Shown here one piece after another: positions 12,442-26,300 of a stretch of 64,000 nt of DNA. Made by a program: the position numbers and the translations under genes. The notes beneath the pieces were generated by a model that had not been told where the DNA came from, made no database searches, and was given only the letters and a program-made list of their open reading frames with translations. Numbering within the stretch: the first letter of the stretch is position 1; each line of letters starts with the position of its first letter. Source of the DNA: Bostrychus sinensis (taxonomy: Eukaryota; Chordata; Actinopteri; Gobiiformes; Eleotridae); assembly GCA_020698575.1 (NCBI GenBank), contig CM036254.1:23970026-24034025 (forward strand), written 5' to 3'.

Positions 12442-12780
12442 TACACCGATCAGGCATAACATTATGACCACTGACAGGTGAAGTGAAGAACACAGATTAT
12501 CTTTTCATTATGGCTCCTGTTAGTGGTTGGGATATACTAGGCAGTGAGTTTGACATGGGCCAAATTGTGATGGCTAGAGCATCTCCAAAACTGCAGCTCT
12601 TGTGGGGTGTCCCTGGTCTGTAAAAGTGGTGAATCGGTGACAGGTGATGCACATGGGGAGCCGAGGCTGGCCTGTGTCCAATCTGCTGAAGAAGTTAATG
12701 CTGGTTCTGATTCAAAGTTTGTTGCATACTGGGCTGCACATTAGACAGTTGGTCATAATGTTATGGCCAATGGATGGGTA
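12442..12780 (+). mobile_element. Tc1-like transposon relic (internally deleted)
   Basis: Left end TACACCGATCAGGCATAACA, with CATAACATTATGACCA repeated inverted at the right end (TGGTCATAATGTTATG). The internal piece GAGCATCTCCAAAACTGCAG and GAAGTTAATGCTGGTTCTGA is from the N-terminal, DNA-binding part of the Tc1-like transposase gene of this family. At 339 bases it is far shorter than a 1.6-kb full element and is not functional. Confidence 0.8.
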
Positions 12781-13310
12781 GTGTTAGTACAATTAAGAGT
12801 ATGGATATTTTTGTAAGATCACTTTAATATGAAATGTTTTTTCAGGTATAGGACAGAACGACCCTAGTTTGATCTTTTTGTACCTCAACAAGAATGAACC
12901 GTGATTTTAGACACAGCCTTTTCTGCACCATAGTGCCTATTTTTTCATCATTTCTAATTTACTGCAAGTAAAAAATAAAAAAAAAACTATGAAAATATCC
13001 AGACAACTTCAGTTTATAAGTAATATTGACTATTGACTATTGGCTGTTTACATGCAGACATTAATAAAGTTCAAGGTAAAAGGGGAAATTGATACATTAT
13101 TTTGTGGTTTTAATTTTTAAATGGTTAATTTTTTCTGTATTTGTGTTTCTTGTACAGACGTTTTGTAATAAAAACAAGCTAAAACTTAACGAAAAGTGTT
13201 AAAAAATGACCACATCTCTTGCTGAAGATATTTTTTTAATTGGGACAGTGAATGTTGAACCCATATTTGTATAACAGCAGTGGTAATAAATGAAGTGATG
13301 TGGAATAAAT

Positions 13311-16300
13311 TATAACCAAATGCCTTTGTGCACTGATGACTGCTGTGTGGGCTTCAAAATTATTCTGGTCAAATGAGCATGCACCTTACCTTAATACTGT
13401 GATAATTATGCTTTTTACAGTCACAAAATTAAAACCGCTTAACACCAAACACAAAACCCTGAAGTACCTTTTTTCATTAAGGAGCCCCCATATCATATAA
13501 ATGGATAAAAAAAAAACACTAGGTCACTATTATTTTCACTAATTTGGATCTTGTTATGAGGGGACAAGAGTTGTTACAGGCACATTAATAAATTAGAATA
13601 TTGTGGAAATAATTTCAGTTTAATTCAAAACTGAGTATAGTATATATATTCAGTACACAGGAAGACGCAATTTATTGACAAAGATTTCACTGTGTACTGA
13701 AGCGATATAAGATATGCATGATTTTGAATTGAACCTCTTAAATGGACTTTTCCATAATATTGTAATTTGTTGATGTGGTCTTGTATACATGCTACAGGAT
13801 AGATGGATAGAAGAGGTTAAACTGGTAATACCCTCACCTTTTAGCTAGCAGTTGGTCACTACTGTCCCTTGTCTACTATGATAGCCTATTTGTGATATAT
13901 TGGAAGTTTAAAAAAATTATTATTTCTTATCTATTCATAAATTTATAATAAAGGGCTCCTTGTAGTAAAGCGGTACTTCAAGTAACATGCCTGAGATGAG
14001 GCTGTACAAACAAACTGCATCAGAGTGAGAAGATACAAGGCCTTTACATCTCCACACAGTTGTTTAGGGGACAGCCAAAAGGAGTAGTTTTGTCATGCCA
14101 AATGAACTATATCTAAGACAATAAAATTATTGGTTTAGTTTTAATTGATTGTTTTAATTTTAGCGATTTGGTCCAAAACACTAGGAGGCAGATGCACTTG
14201 GATAAACCGGGGTCACCCATAAAATAGATAATAAACCAGCTATTGTATGTACCACGAAAACACATTTCATAAAACTGAACTGTCCCTTTAATGTAACAAA
14301 GGAAGCAGAATAAACCACAAGCAAATTATATTTTCCAGAAGCAGAAAACCCATAATCACAAATCCTCGGAGATCCACAGTGTCGTAAGGCATCAAATCTT
14401 CATCAATTTTCTCTTTTTACACAATGAAAAATAATGTATCCGCATGCATTTACACCAGGTAGTATTGTCTATATTGCTATTGTACACATTACAATATACA
14501 GCTGTACACAAACCATTGGAAAGATTATAAAATGTGCATGATTTGACAATTTAAAAAGTTAAAAATAGACACGTCAGTCCTACACTTTTCTCTTTTGGTT
14601 TATGAAAGAAAATCATTTGGACAAACAAAAGCTTTCGTGATGATTATTTACAAGACAAGATGTGCAAATCTGATTTTTAGTTTGCATATGCAGCGTAGGT
14701 GCTTGAGTGACGGATGAGAAGAGGAGGAGGAGGACAAGAAAACAAAATCATGAATCGTGTCCATTTTTTTCTAAACAAAAGACAATAATGACATACACAA
14801 CTCCAGCATTCACGATTCGAGATGAAAGCATTCACACAAGACACACACAAAAGGCAAAATAACATTATAGAGCTAGACCAGGATTTTGAAGTGGGGTTGT
14901 ATAACACACTTGGATAGGTTGATTACCTCTTGTGGATGGCAGCCATTTGCATGTTTTTCTAAACTAAAACGAAACAAAAATTACATCAAAATTTGTTGCC
15001 CAATTTTATAACAATACCCAGATTATTCGGCTAATCCAGCCTCAAGGAGTCAAAGTAAGTGTACTCTTTGTGCTGGTCCCAAACACAATTAAATAGAAAG
15101 CCTATGCCAAGTATATATGTGAATTACTGCACGCCAAGATGCAAATGACGTACTGTGGCATCCCCAAAAAGGAAGAAATTCTTTACCTAGTTGCAGGTCA
15201 TGTTGACGAGGCATATAATGTCCCAAAACACCATAGAGATTGCTATGAGGTGTCATTCAAATAAAAGTGGCAGGGACTATATTTGAGAATGCATTCATAT
15301 TCAGCTTTTAATTTGAACTTATTATTCTTCTTTCCTTCTGGCTTTTCCCTTCTGGGGTCCACAAACTGATTTGTCAGGTTTTACTCTGAATGTCCTTCCT
15401 CACAGCACCAAGGGTACACTGGTTTGTGACCTAATGGCAGGATTTTTATTAATTATTATATTTATCTCTGTTTTTCCATTCACTTTTTTGTTTTTTTGGT
15501 CAGGCCAATCTTCACACACTATAAACAATTAGAGGTAATATACTTTACCATTTATTCCATACAACCCACCTCAAAATCACACACACTTTAGTATCTTATT
15601 ACAACACATTCAAAAGTTAAAAATCACTAACTCTGACCAACATTTGGGAAATACCAAAGAAAAATATAACCAGCAACACAGACAGCACCCTTTATCATCC
15701 AAAATTATGATGAAAGTAATACTTGTGGTAAATAAGACCAAGTTTGCATACTGTTAAACAGTATGCATGTTTCTCTGCCATGATAAAATATATTAGAATA
15801 AGACTATTTATAACAAGCGTAATCACAAGAGTGCCCCTTGAATTTATCAAACACTGGTGTAAAATGCAACAAAAACTAAAATGTAGAGTCAGGAAAAATC
15901 TATTTTTTTCCTTAAACCAAAAAAGGTGATAATGTAACAAAAGTAAAATATGAAGGTTGATGTGCACATTCAAAAGCATTGGATCATCATCCAGAGAAAC
16001 CACTTCTAACAACCAATCCTTTATGGTACGGTAGTTAGTCATTTTAATATTAAAAGCTAATGTTAGTGTTTCTCAGCACCAGCAGCAGAAGAATATTATA
16101 GTATATTGTTATGTGACAAGACCCCATCTTTCCAAGTACAGTCTGAGACCAAAATGATAAACTAGTTGTTTTTGATATATTTGGAAGTGACAGAACATTT
16201 GGACAAAAAGAAGAAAAAGAAGTTCAACCTTAATTCAAAATCCCAAGATCTTTGTGTCCATGATGTGGGTGACTGGGAACTTAAACATGTCACTCAAATA

Positions 16301-16608
16301 AGCCATAAAAATATCTACATTGCACTGGCAATACTTTAACAGGTGTTTTATGAATTATAAAAATATATTTGTTTTGTTGGTCAAATTTTGAATCACAAAT
16401 AAATGAAAGCTTATGTTACTGTTTTTGGAGTACTTAAAATGGGTATTAACCAACTATTGTACATAAGAAATGGATTTCAACTAGTACAAGTTCAGTCTGA
16501 GATCAAGACCAAAATCTTTTTGATTTGTTTTGAAGTGATAGAAGCACACCTCAGACCAAGATAAATTTAAGTCCTAGACCTTTAAAATCTGGTCTTAAGA
16601 CCGTAGCT
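13311..16608. other. Intergenic stretch between convergent srf and fhip2a
   Basis: AT-rich DNA without a recognisable exon on either strand; the largest frame (15695-16042, minus) has no domain or codon signature. Contains the short TA-flanked element at 13577-13783 and a weak LINE-end-like patch around 15340-15440. Very distal 3' UTR of either gene cannot be excluded. Confidence 0.5.
13577..13783. mobile_element. Short Tc1/mariner-type MITE
   Basis: Inverted arms AAATTAGAATATTGTGGAAA and TTTCCATAATATTGTAATTT match 18 of 20. The ends are flanked by TA. The arm sequence is related to the outer and inner ends of the longer element at 6030-6926, so this looks like a shorter member of the same family. 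Confidence 0.65.
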
Positions 16609-17352
16609 TTTATTCCTCCCTACATTCATAGGAACATGCTTCTCTGGATGTGACCATTTAACATATATTTTGATGGTGAGCTCTTTGGGTGAGGTTAATG
16701 GTGCAAACAAAAGACAGAAGAACAACAACAAAAAAAGACATTTTGCCATTACAATATTTTTTTTACATTATTTAAAAGGCAACCTGAAATCAAAAGCAAC
16801 AATAAATAAGAAGAATTGGCGTTTAAAACAGGTAGTATATGGCATACTACACTAATGTAACTATAAGTACATATTAGGGTGTCACTATTGTCATTGAACA
16901 GACAACACATGAAGGGTTTGGATAAAACAGTCTCGTAAATGAAAAAGATGCAGATCCACATTAAGGCAATGATGACAGGACGAGAAATAAATACACAGAT
17001 ATCTTTTTCTCAATACAATTACCACTCTTTTGGCGGACAGAGGCAGTAACAGGACCGTCCCACAGCCCTGTTTTACTGCTAACATTTTTACCTTTCAAGT
17101 CTCAAGGCTGGGCAGTGTTTTGGCTCCGACTTTCCCCCCAGAAAAATCAGACTGGAATCCCAAGACAAGACGAGATGAACCAATATGAGCTCTAACAGTC
17201 TTGAAGGGGTGCACTGTTCGCCCTGTAGCAGATTTAGCTGAAACCGGTCACACCAGTAGCAGCGCAGCACCCCTCGGAAGCCCCGCAGTGTTGTGTATTT
17301 TGAATCCTGACCTGTCCCGCTTGTCTCGGACAGATGGAGGAGCAGCAGGAGT
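16609..17352 (-). other. fhip2a: Probable fhip2a 3' untranslated region
   Basis: This is non-coding sequence after the TAG at 17353-17355 on the minus strand. The nearest clear AATAAA on this strand that I found is at 16609-16614 (TTTATT on +), which would give a UTR of about 0.74 kb. Other weaker or more distal signals exist, so the end is a guess. Confidence 0.35.
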
Positions 17353-20300
17353 CTACGGCGAGGACGAGGCGGTGGCGTGGTACTTGACGAAGGCGATGGC
17401 AGCCAGCTCTTTACAGAACTCCTCCAACACGATCACACCCTCCAGGAGAGTCATGTGGTCGATACTGAATGACATTTACAGTCAGACATTTTATAACTGA
17501 AACTGATTGATATTACACAAGAAAAAAAAATGTAATTACGTACTTGAGTCCCTCAGGCTCCAGACCCAACAGCCTCTTCCTGACGAGCAGCAGTTTAGGC
17601 GTGAAGTCTGGGATTCGCTGGATTCTCAACATGAGATCACCCACCACCTAGAGGGTATAAAAACACTGTTATAGTCTCTATTTACCTGTGCAATCCCAGA
17701 CAATGGTGCAATTACTACAAACAAACAACATCATTAACATGGAAATTAGGTGCTTCATACAGCTTTTAAAATGTGCATTACACTTTGGGCTATGGAGAGT
17801 GATAGAGTCTCAAGGACAAATAAGGTACATGCTGTTGTTTTGTATTGGGCAAATAAGACAAGAGCAGCATCCTCTGTTTAATATTTATAAGGTGTGTAAA
17901 TTAACAAAGCACTAAAATAAGCACTGAACATCTGTTGTACAATAGAAGTGCTTGTCTGTACTCTAAGATTGATGTAGTCTCAGAGCCAGTTAATGTTTTA
18001 TGTCGACAGGCCCAATTTTTTAGAGATATCATCAAAAACACACTAAACCATCTGAATATTGACAAGCAGCACATTCTTCCATAAAATTTTTGCCTGCCTC
18101 CAAAATGTTATGATGTCACATGGAAAAAACCTCTACATGTTCTACAATCTGATGTCAAAAACTCTGTATATATACAGCCAGTATTGCTCAAATACAGAAC
18201 CAAATCATTTTTGTTAGCGTCTGGGTCCACAACCTCACTAGATTTATCTTATGGCTGGTGTTATCTTTAGGAGCCCAAAAGCCAAGAGCTACAGCAGAGA
18301 AAGAGAGAGAAGTAGAGAAGGAGCAGGACTATAGGCCTGAAGAATGTTCTGTTATCACATGAAAACTACCTGTAATGTGAGAAAGAAATGGAAGACAGGC
18401 AAAAATCCTATGGAAGAATCTGCTGCTAATCTATCAATACTGAGATGTTTTGTGTTTTTTACAGTCGTTACAAATGATCAGACTGAGAAACCAACAACAG
18501 TAAACCTCTATCTCCCAGGTGTCTGTGAGCACTGCTGTTTCTTTCTCTCTCTGTTCCTCTGAGCTGCTGAAGCACCTTTCCTCATGACTAACAAAAACAG
18601 CTTCAGCCATAGGATAAATATAGTGAGGTCATAGACCCAGTGGCTAACCAAAATTCAACATTTGTGTTTTTATGTTTGTATATTTCTTGTAAAAAATAAA
18701 GCCCAAGCCATCTGAGGTTCTGACATCATCAAATTCAACAAAAAAACAACAAACAAGAAATGGAATACGATGGAATAGGTCTCTTGTCATTGCACAATAA
18801 CATTTGTGTCTTCTTACCCTGACAATGACTGAGAACAGAGAGCGGCAGCCTGGAGCCAGGTTGATGTATGGGTCCAGCAGATATTCGTGTAGATGGGGGT
18901 GTGGTAACAGAGACAGCTTGGACAACACTGCGGTCACTTGGAGGTTCACGTCGTAGGGCTGTACAATGGAGAAGTGAGAAGAGGTGACATTAGCACAAGT
19001 AGCTTTAAGGCTGCTATGAATGTGATAAAAAATGTGACAAATAGTCTCTGAACTTGCCATATCTTCTGTGTCTCATTGCGCACTGTTCAAACTTTGAACG
19101 AGTGACCAGAAATGTAGCAGTTCAGACCTTCTGCATTTTCTAAACAATTACACATTGTCAACTTAAAATGGGCTACTATGGTTGCTAGGGACAGTGACTT
19201 ACAGTGGGTCAGTCACAAAGGTTTCGGTGAATAAAATAATGTGATATACATTTGCAAAGTTCAGACTTACCAAATTAGCAAAAATTTGATTTTCTCATTT
19301 ACATGACAATGCGTTATTTCATTAAGCACAAATATACTGGATGGCTGCCTTGCATAATTAATGTGACAAAATGAATAAGGTAATGTGTTTGTTCCCATCA
19401 AAATAAGCCAAATTTATCAAACCCAAGTATAAAAATTAGCCTATTAGTTTCGTTAATAATGTCCAAAATGTCCAAACAGCAGCAATTTTGAAACTGAAGG
19501 CTTTATTTAAGGTGACAGCTGGAGTTCATTAGTGCTGCTTTGATCAAACAGGCAGAGCTTTGCAAAGTCAGCAGCTTATTTGCATTTTCTCTCAATTATT
19601 CGTCTCAGCAAAAATTGTACCACCTTTAATAAAACAGAGCTTGTAATATTGGGTTTGTACAAATACCAGGGACTTTTTAGACATTATCCTGACTGGAACC
19701 CAAAATTGTGCATAATTACCAAAGTGACTCATTTGAAAAAGCTTGTTCTGAAACTCTTCAGTTAATTAGACCTATTAATTTAATCAAATAAAGCAGGTTT
19801 TGATTTAAGAAGTGCTTTACAAACAGCAGGCGAACCATTACTTCCACTGATTTGATTAGAACAAAATCTGCTTTTAATATTTTTCAAAACAAAGTGGACA
19901 CAGTGTCTTGCCATTGTAACTGGTGCCCAATGAAACTTTATCAACACATTAAGTTAATGCTGTCTATTGGAGCTGCAAGTGTTCAGAAAAAATTAGATAA
20001 GCCAATAATTATTTTGAATAGTGCAGATATGTCATCTGCAAAACATAAATGCAAGTCTAAACGGTCTAATTTAATGATCAAATATTTTGAGAGACAAAAA
20101 ACAAATATCTATTTTGTGGAAGGCCGTACCATTTTGCAATCATTTTTTCTAATTTCTAACATGTCGTGCAGTCCTACTGTCTGTGTTTTAGGATTTATAC
20201 TAACCTGATCAAGGATGCGGCCCATTCTGTCGAAGAGGACTTTCAGAAAGTGGCCCTCGAAAAATGGTAACTCTAAGTTACATTTTTCTAGAGGTTTTGG

Positions 20301-23300
20301 ATTTCCTCTCCAGTCCCAGTGCAGGCAGACACCACAGTAGTCTTTAAACTGTAAAGACAGATGTCAAAATATCTTTAGCAAATGGCATTTTAGAGATCAA
20401 ACAGCAAAGAGATGTATTGTAAGTTTAAAAATTGTTTACCTGTCTGTGCGCATCTCTGAGGTAGGTGTCATAACCTGTGCCTTCCACATGATACGATGAC
20501 TTGGCCTCATCGGGCACCAGACAAAGGAAACTACAAGAAGCACATCAACATCACAAAAACTACATTTAAATCCTATATTGTGTTACTAGACATCTGATTA
20601 TGTACCTGTTGACAATCTTGTGGACCTCTGTCTTCCCCTCAGATTTGTAGTGATCAGGACTTAGCGGAGGAGATGTGCTCAGCCAATCAGAGCCAGACAA
20701 CCGGCTGTCCGGAGAGAGGTCGTCACCGAATAGTGGGTCCTCTTCTAGATCTCTGTAGGAACAACATAATTTCAGATGCTTCTACATCTCTATATCTAGC
20801 AGTCACGTTTGTCCATATCACAACCTTCATTATACAGAAAATGGGTCTTTTGTCTTGAGTAATTCAGGAAGAAATATGGTCACGCTTTAATGTGATATAA
20901 CAATATATATATTTGGAGCTACTTAATTTACTTCATTTAGTTTAATATGTTTTGTAGTAACAAAACCAGGTTTTGCAAATAGATTTTCTGTGTTCCCAGG
21001 CTTTTGACCTTTAGTGTCAAACTACACAGTAGCCAGACAAGAAATACAGGGTACAGAGACATTGGCTGACATAAAGCAAAGAAATGAAGCTCCCCATTTT
21101 ATTCCATATTTCCTATGGTTCATGTCAGGTGAAAATATTAATAAGGATGTAAGCCTTTTCTAATCATGTTTCAAAACCCAGGAACTGACATTTCATGTAT
21201 TACCATAATCCCTCCTAATCACTGCTCATAATTATTGTCTCAAATTATACAAGCAGCAGTCAGTGCAAATGAATGGTGAAATGGCACGTCTCTGAAGAAA
21301 CACAGCTAGTTCATGCATTTCCTTTATTATTTCCAGAGATAGCTGATTAGCTGTTGGTGCAGAGCTGGTCCTTACACAGCGTCATGTGGCTGCCCATTGT
21401 CCAGAGGTTCCCGTTCGTCCTGGGGCTTGTTCTCCAGGTAGTTCCTCTCCTCCAAACTTCTCAGCACTAAATTGTGGAGGATGTGCTGGTTGGGTTTTTG
21501 AATGAGTTGTTCGAATAGTCGCAGAGTCATGATGCTGATCTGTAGACAGAAGAGGTTAAGTTAATATGTGGTTTTAATTAACTTTTTAAAGTTTTTATAT
21601 GCCTTAAAAAGATCATCTTTTTATAATTTATTTTTTCTGGGAGCACATAAAGTACACAAAAAATAGATAATTTATTAAGTAAATAAAAGTAAAAGTATTA
21701 AGTAAGTATTTTTAGTATAAATTTAAACATACTTTTACTTGAGTACTTAAGTGAGTAAAAGTACCTGAGGTAAATGTTTAAAATCTCTAAATAAGTAAAA
21801 GTATTTTATGTCTTCAGGCAAGTGATATGAGTGTTCACCTTGCAATAAGAGTGTTGTGGGTTCAAATCATGAAACAGTAGTAGTACAGGCAGATTTTGCA
21901 ATGGATACTTTCAAATATATACTTTGTATTTTTTTTTAATACTACTTGTGGTATATTAATGTTAAGTTCTTAAGAAGAGATTTGAGTACATTTACCACCT
22001 CTGCTGAAAACTATGAAGACTATTTATAGAACAAAGATTGAAACATTTGTAAAAAAAAAATCATACTATATTCCAAGTAGTCAGAAAGCCCACACAGGGC
22101 AAATGGATCAACATTAACAATGACTTTATGTAAAGATGACTACAGCAGCCTGGAGGGACAAACCTCATCTGAGAGGTGGTCACAGTGCTCTATGAGTCTG
22201 TGTCTAAGAGGATTTTGACCGATTGTGGCTGTAGTCTCTGGGTCCTTTTCTTCCCCCAAAAGAAAGTAAACCATCTCCTGCAGCAGAGCCTCAGAGGAGA
22301 CTTGTCGGATGATCCTGTTGAGCAGAGCTGTGGACGTCAGGATGCCCACCTCAGACCTGTAAATAAACAACAACATAGGGCCTGCGTTAGAGCAGCGACG
22401 AACCTGACACTGTATATAATTGATAAAACACCATGTCATGACAGGAATGTGAAAAATATTTAGCTCTGCTGTGCACTAGGTCTGTTTTTTTTTTTTTTCA
22501 AAGCAAGCAAGAAGAGTGAAATTACTGTGATGACAATATGACATCCAATAAAAGAAGTTTCTAATTGTATTAAAAACAGGAAGGAAAACAGGTCTGTGTA
22601 AAACATAAACACAGAACTACAAGATCTCTCCCAGGTGCATCAACTACTTTGAGCCATCTTACTTCCATGTGACACCACTGCAAATTAACTGCCTCCTAAC
22701 ATGCAGTGGTTTCCATATTTAATTTGGAAAAGGTTTTATGCCAGATACCTTTCCTGACGTAACTCCCTTAATTTATCCAGGTTTGTGACGGCACAAAGAG
22801 TACGCTGGCTTGTGGCCCTCTATGACTGGATTATCATCTACTTTGATCCAAAAAATGTGCATTATTTGTCTGGTATAAGAAATGTTTAAATGACCACAGG
22901 CTCTAAATGATACAATATGTGGAGAATGGTGGTGGAATACAGATATAGACTGAAACGTTAGAGGGCAGGAATGCTCTGTAAGAACAAAACAAATGGCAGA
23001 CTAGAGGAGCTGATAATGCACGATGACTGATTGATTGATTGATGTATGAAAGAAGAACTTACGTTTGCATAAGCTGTGGCTCCATCACGGCCACAAAGAA
23101 GCGCTCCCTCACAGCTTTGGCCATCACAGTTGCTGCTGACTAAAAGTGACAGTGACAAAGAAGAGAAACATTGAGTTCAGCCTCCTGCCTCCTCTCCAAA
23201 TGTGGTTCATTGTAGAGAAGTTCTTTCTGCTGTCAGAGTGACTACAATATGACACATCAAAACACAGTGAGTCAGCGTTGTACAGACCTTCTGGGCTTCT

Positions 23301-26300
23301 TTGATGAGTTGGTCGCAGTAATCTAACCAGGACAGGAAGGAGATGAGCGCTCTTTTACCAGTGAAGACAGCTGCATCCTCTTTTAGGTTATATACATCCA
23401 AGCTAAAAAAGTAAGAAAAATAAGGTCAGAGCAATAAAGTAAAACCACACTGCCAGGCTGAATTTTTAATTCAAATAAAGTAAAATAAGAACAACTCCCG
23501 CACATTGTCTAACTTGCAAATCAGTGATGATTTATTTCAATATATAACAAAGCAGTGTTTCGGCACTGGGCTTTCATCAATTCAAATAAAGTGACATGAC
23601 AGAGGACACTTCACTTCTAGGGTTGGTTTAATAAAAAACCTTGTATTAACACGTTTCATTCATTTTTCTTTTTGGAGACATCTTGAAAAGGTCAACTCTA
23701 AAAACGTCTTAACAATCTGACAATCTCAGACACAAACTATTTCAAATGAAGTCCAAGATCACCTTTGATTTTTGCAGTTGGAAGCCAGAGTAACTTCAGA
23801 AAACCCAAAATAACACAGGAAGGATGTGCAGACACCATACCAAACACTGGACTTATGACTGCAATTGTTTCTTGGAATCTTTTCTAACATATCATACACC
23901 TTTACTCAACTTGATTCACTATGGCCTCTGTGTCTTGCCATTCCCACATGCTATGCTATGATAATGAAGACACTTACCCCCAGTTAACAGACTCCACAGT
24001 CTCAATGTCCAGAGGATCCACAGACTGTGGAAGGGCTTTATAAAAAGACACCAGTCGATCGGTCAGCAGCTCACACAGATCAGTGTTTTCTGTTAAACAT
24101 TTGGCTGCAGCTGGCTCCGGTAAACTGACCAGCAGCATCAGGCCCTCACAGGCTTTAACTACTATCCTGCCATCCTGAGAAGAGGCAAGAACACATTAAT
24201 TAAACATATTTAAACCAAAGTGATCTATGTTAACCATAAATTAAAACATTACTTACAGGACTTTTTGTGAGATTGAGTAGTGATGTGACCAGGTTGTAAT
24301 TGTTGCTATTGTTATTGTTAGTGGTTCGACTTGGGGTGGTGGCAGCAGCAGCAGCGGCCTGTGGCTCCTCAGTTTTTTCTGGTGTCTCAGCTTGACCTGT
24401 GTCTGGAGCCAAAGCATTATTTTTTCCTCCCTGTGCCCCTCCATGGAGTACAGTTTCCGGCCTTTTTGACTTATTCTGTAAAATAAATCGACAATATTAA
24501 TTTATACACTTTTCCACAACTTTTTTTCTTTTTCAACAGCCCATACCTCAAGGAAGAAGTTGACTAGATATGGGTCCTGCTTGAGTTTGGCACAGACTAT
24601 ACAAAGAAATTGAATCTCCTCATTTTCTGTTGGTGCAGCAAGTACCTCCCCACACAGACGGATCAGTTTCTGAAGCATAAATAAGTAACAATAAGCACTC
24701 AGTCTCCAGATCAATTTGTAAAATAAGCAGAAAAATAATACATTTCAGTCCACAATATATCTCACCTGTACAGGTCTATGGACATTTATGTGGGGTAGCA
24801 GAGGCTGACGGATGTGCGCCAGTAGCTTTGTATAAAAAGTGAGCACCTGCTGCTTCATCCCTGGAGGACACTGTAATAAAATAAAGTAAGATTTTGTGTC
24901 ACCAAATATTTCCATTAAATAGTCCAAATAGCATATAAACTCATTTAGTAGTAGGTCTATATGCTTCCAGTAACTAGTTCTAGTACTGTTTGTGCTAGTA
25001 ATAGTAGCAGAAAATAAAAAGATGCCTTACGTCTGCTTTCCCCAAAGTGTACAGGGTCTCGAGTATTTTATGGTGCAGGAGATACTCCATACAGGGCCCA
25101 GTCTCTCCAGACTCATGTTCAGCCTCTTCCTGGGTCAGGATGTCCAGCATCTGTTCCAGGTGGGATGGGATGTTTGTGTCTGTAACTGGAGCTTTGTCAT
25201 CTACAAAAAAATAAAAAATAAATCTTAATGTTATTTCTAAACAATTTGTAATCATGGAAGTTAATCTGGTCTTAAATTTTTGTCATATTGTTTGACAAAT
25301 GTGTTAAAATAATTTAAAATATATATTTTTTATATTTTTGATGTATGTTTATTTATTCTAGCACATAACTGACTTTTGACTGAAATTGTTTAAATTGGTA
25401 AAACACTTCTCAAAATGTTGATTGTGTGAAGCATGTGAATACAATGAAAAGACAAAAACAATGGGCTATCCCACAATGCAGCCTGTGACACAATGACTGC
25501 AGACTAGAAATAGACATAGTCAAAAATGTGGACTTGTTACTATGGTAACTAAGTGAAATAAGTAAACACTGACCAAGTTTTAGCATTTTAATTTTCAGTA
25601 AGTACAGAATGTCTGTGTGCAATGCGAACAAATGATAAAAAAAAAAAGATAGTGTGACATATATTTTGGCATTAGTTTCTTACCAGAAGTCTCTATGTAA
25701 TAATGTGTAATGGCCTTCCAATGATAAACAAAGTCTTCTTGCAAGGGGAGTGAAGGGGCCAGCTGAAAAAAAGAAATGTCTCATAAATTATAGGCATAGT
25801 ATGTTTTCTTACTACAAACTATGTTCTTTCATAACAAAAGAGGTAGCATTAAAAGAAGAAGTCATCTAGTTGTGAAACAATTCAATTAGCCTGGATGAAG
25901 GTGAGACCTCACAGACAAACTATGCTGTTGTTGTGAGCGATTGTGCTCAGTGTTAAACAAACTTCATTTTGGCAGCACTGTTTTTGATTGCAATGCAACG
26001 GCAACGTGAACAATGTTGGCAAAATAACTGTACATCTAATCTACTGGATGTTTAGTGTTATCTCAAAACTAAACCTCGGTGAAAAGCATGCTCAGTAGTT
26101 TACCTGTTCGACAGCTGCTGCCTTAAATGTCTGTCATGAAGCAGCTCGAGAACAGGTTTGAGGAATGTGATTACTGGCTGCTACAATGGTAGATTCCCAG
26201 GCTCCTCTTAAATAATGAAGCTGTACAGAGAAGATCCCTGAAAGGACTGGATATAAATGAAATATATTCTAATAGTTTGTGTCCAAAGGCTATCCTTTAC

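Larger units (their letters stand above)
11078..13310 (+). other. srf: srf 3' untranslated region and downstream flank
   Basis: AT-rich sequence with no open frame follows the srf stop. AATAAA-type poly(A) signals are at 11469-11474, 13167-13172, 13285-13290 and 13304-13309. A short (about 0.4 kb) or long (about 2.1-2.2 kb) UTR is therefore possible, and the long one is usual for vertebrate SRF. Two repeats lie inside the long version: a reversed dispersed repeat near 11.9-12.2 kb and a Tc1-derived element at 12442-12780. The true end needs transcript data. Confidence 0.5.

Noticed and set aside
15695..16042. 115-residue minus-strand frame between srf and fhip2a
   Set aside because: AT-rich, hydrophobic by composition, no domain or conserved start.
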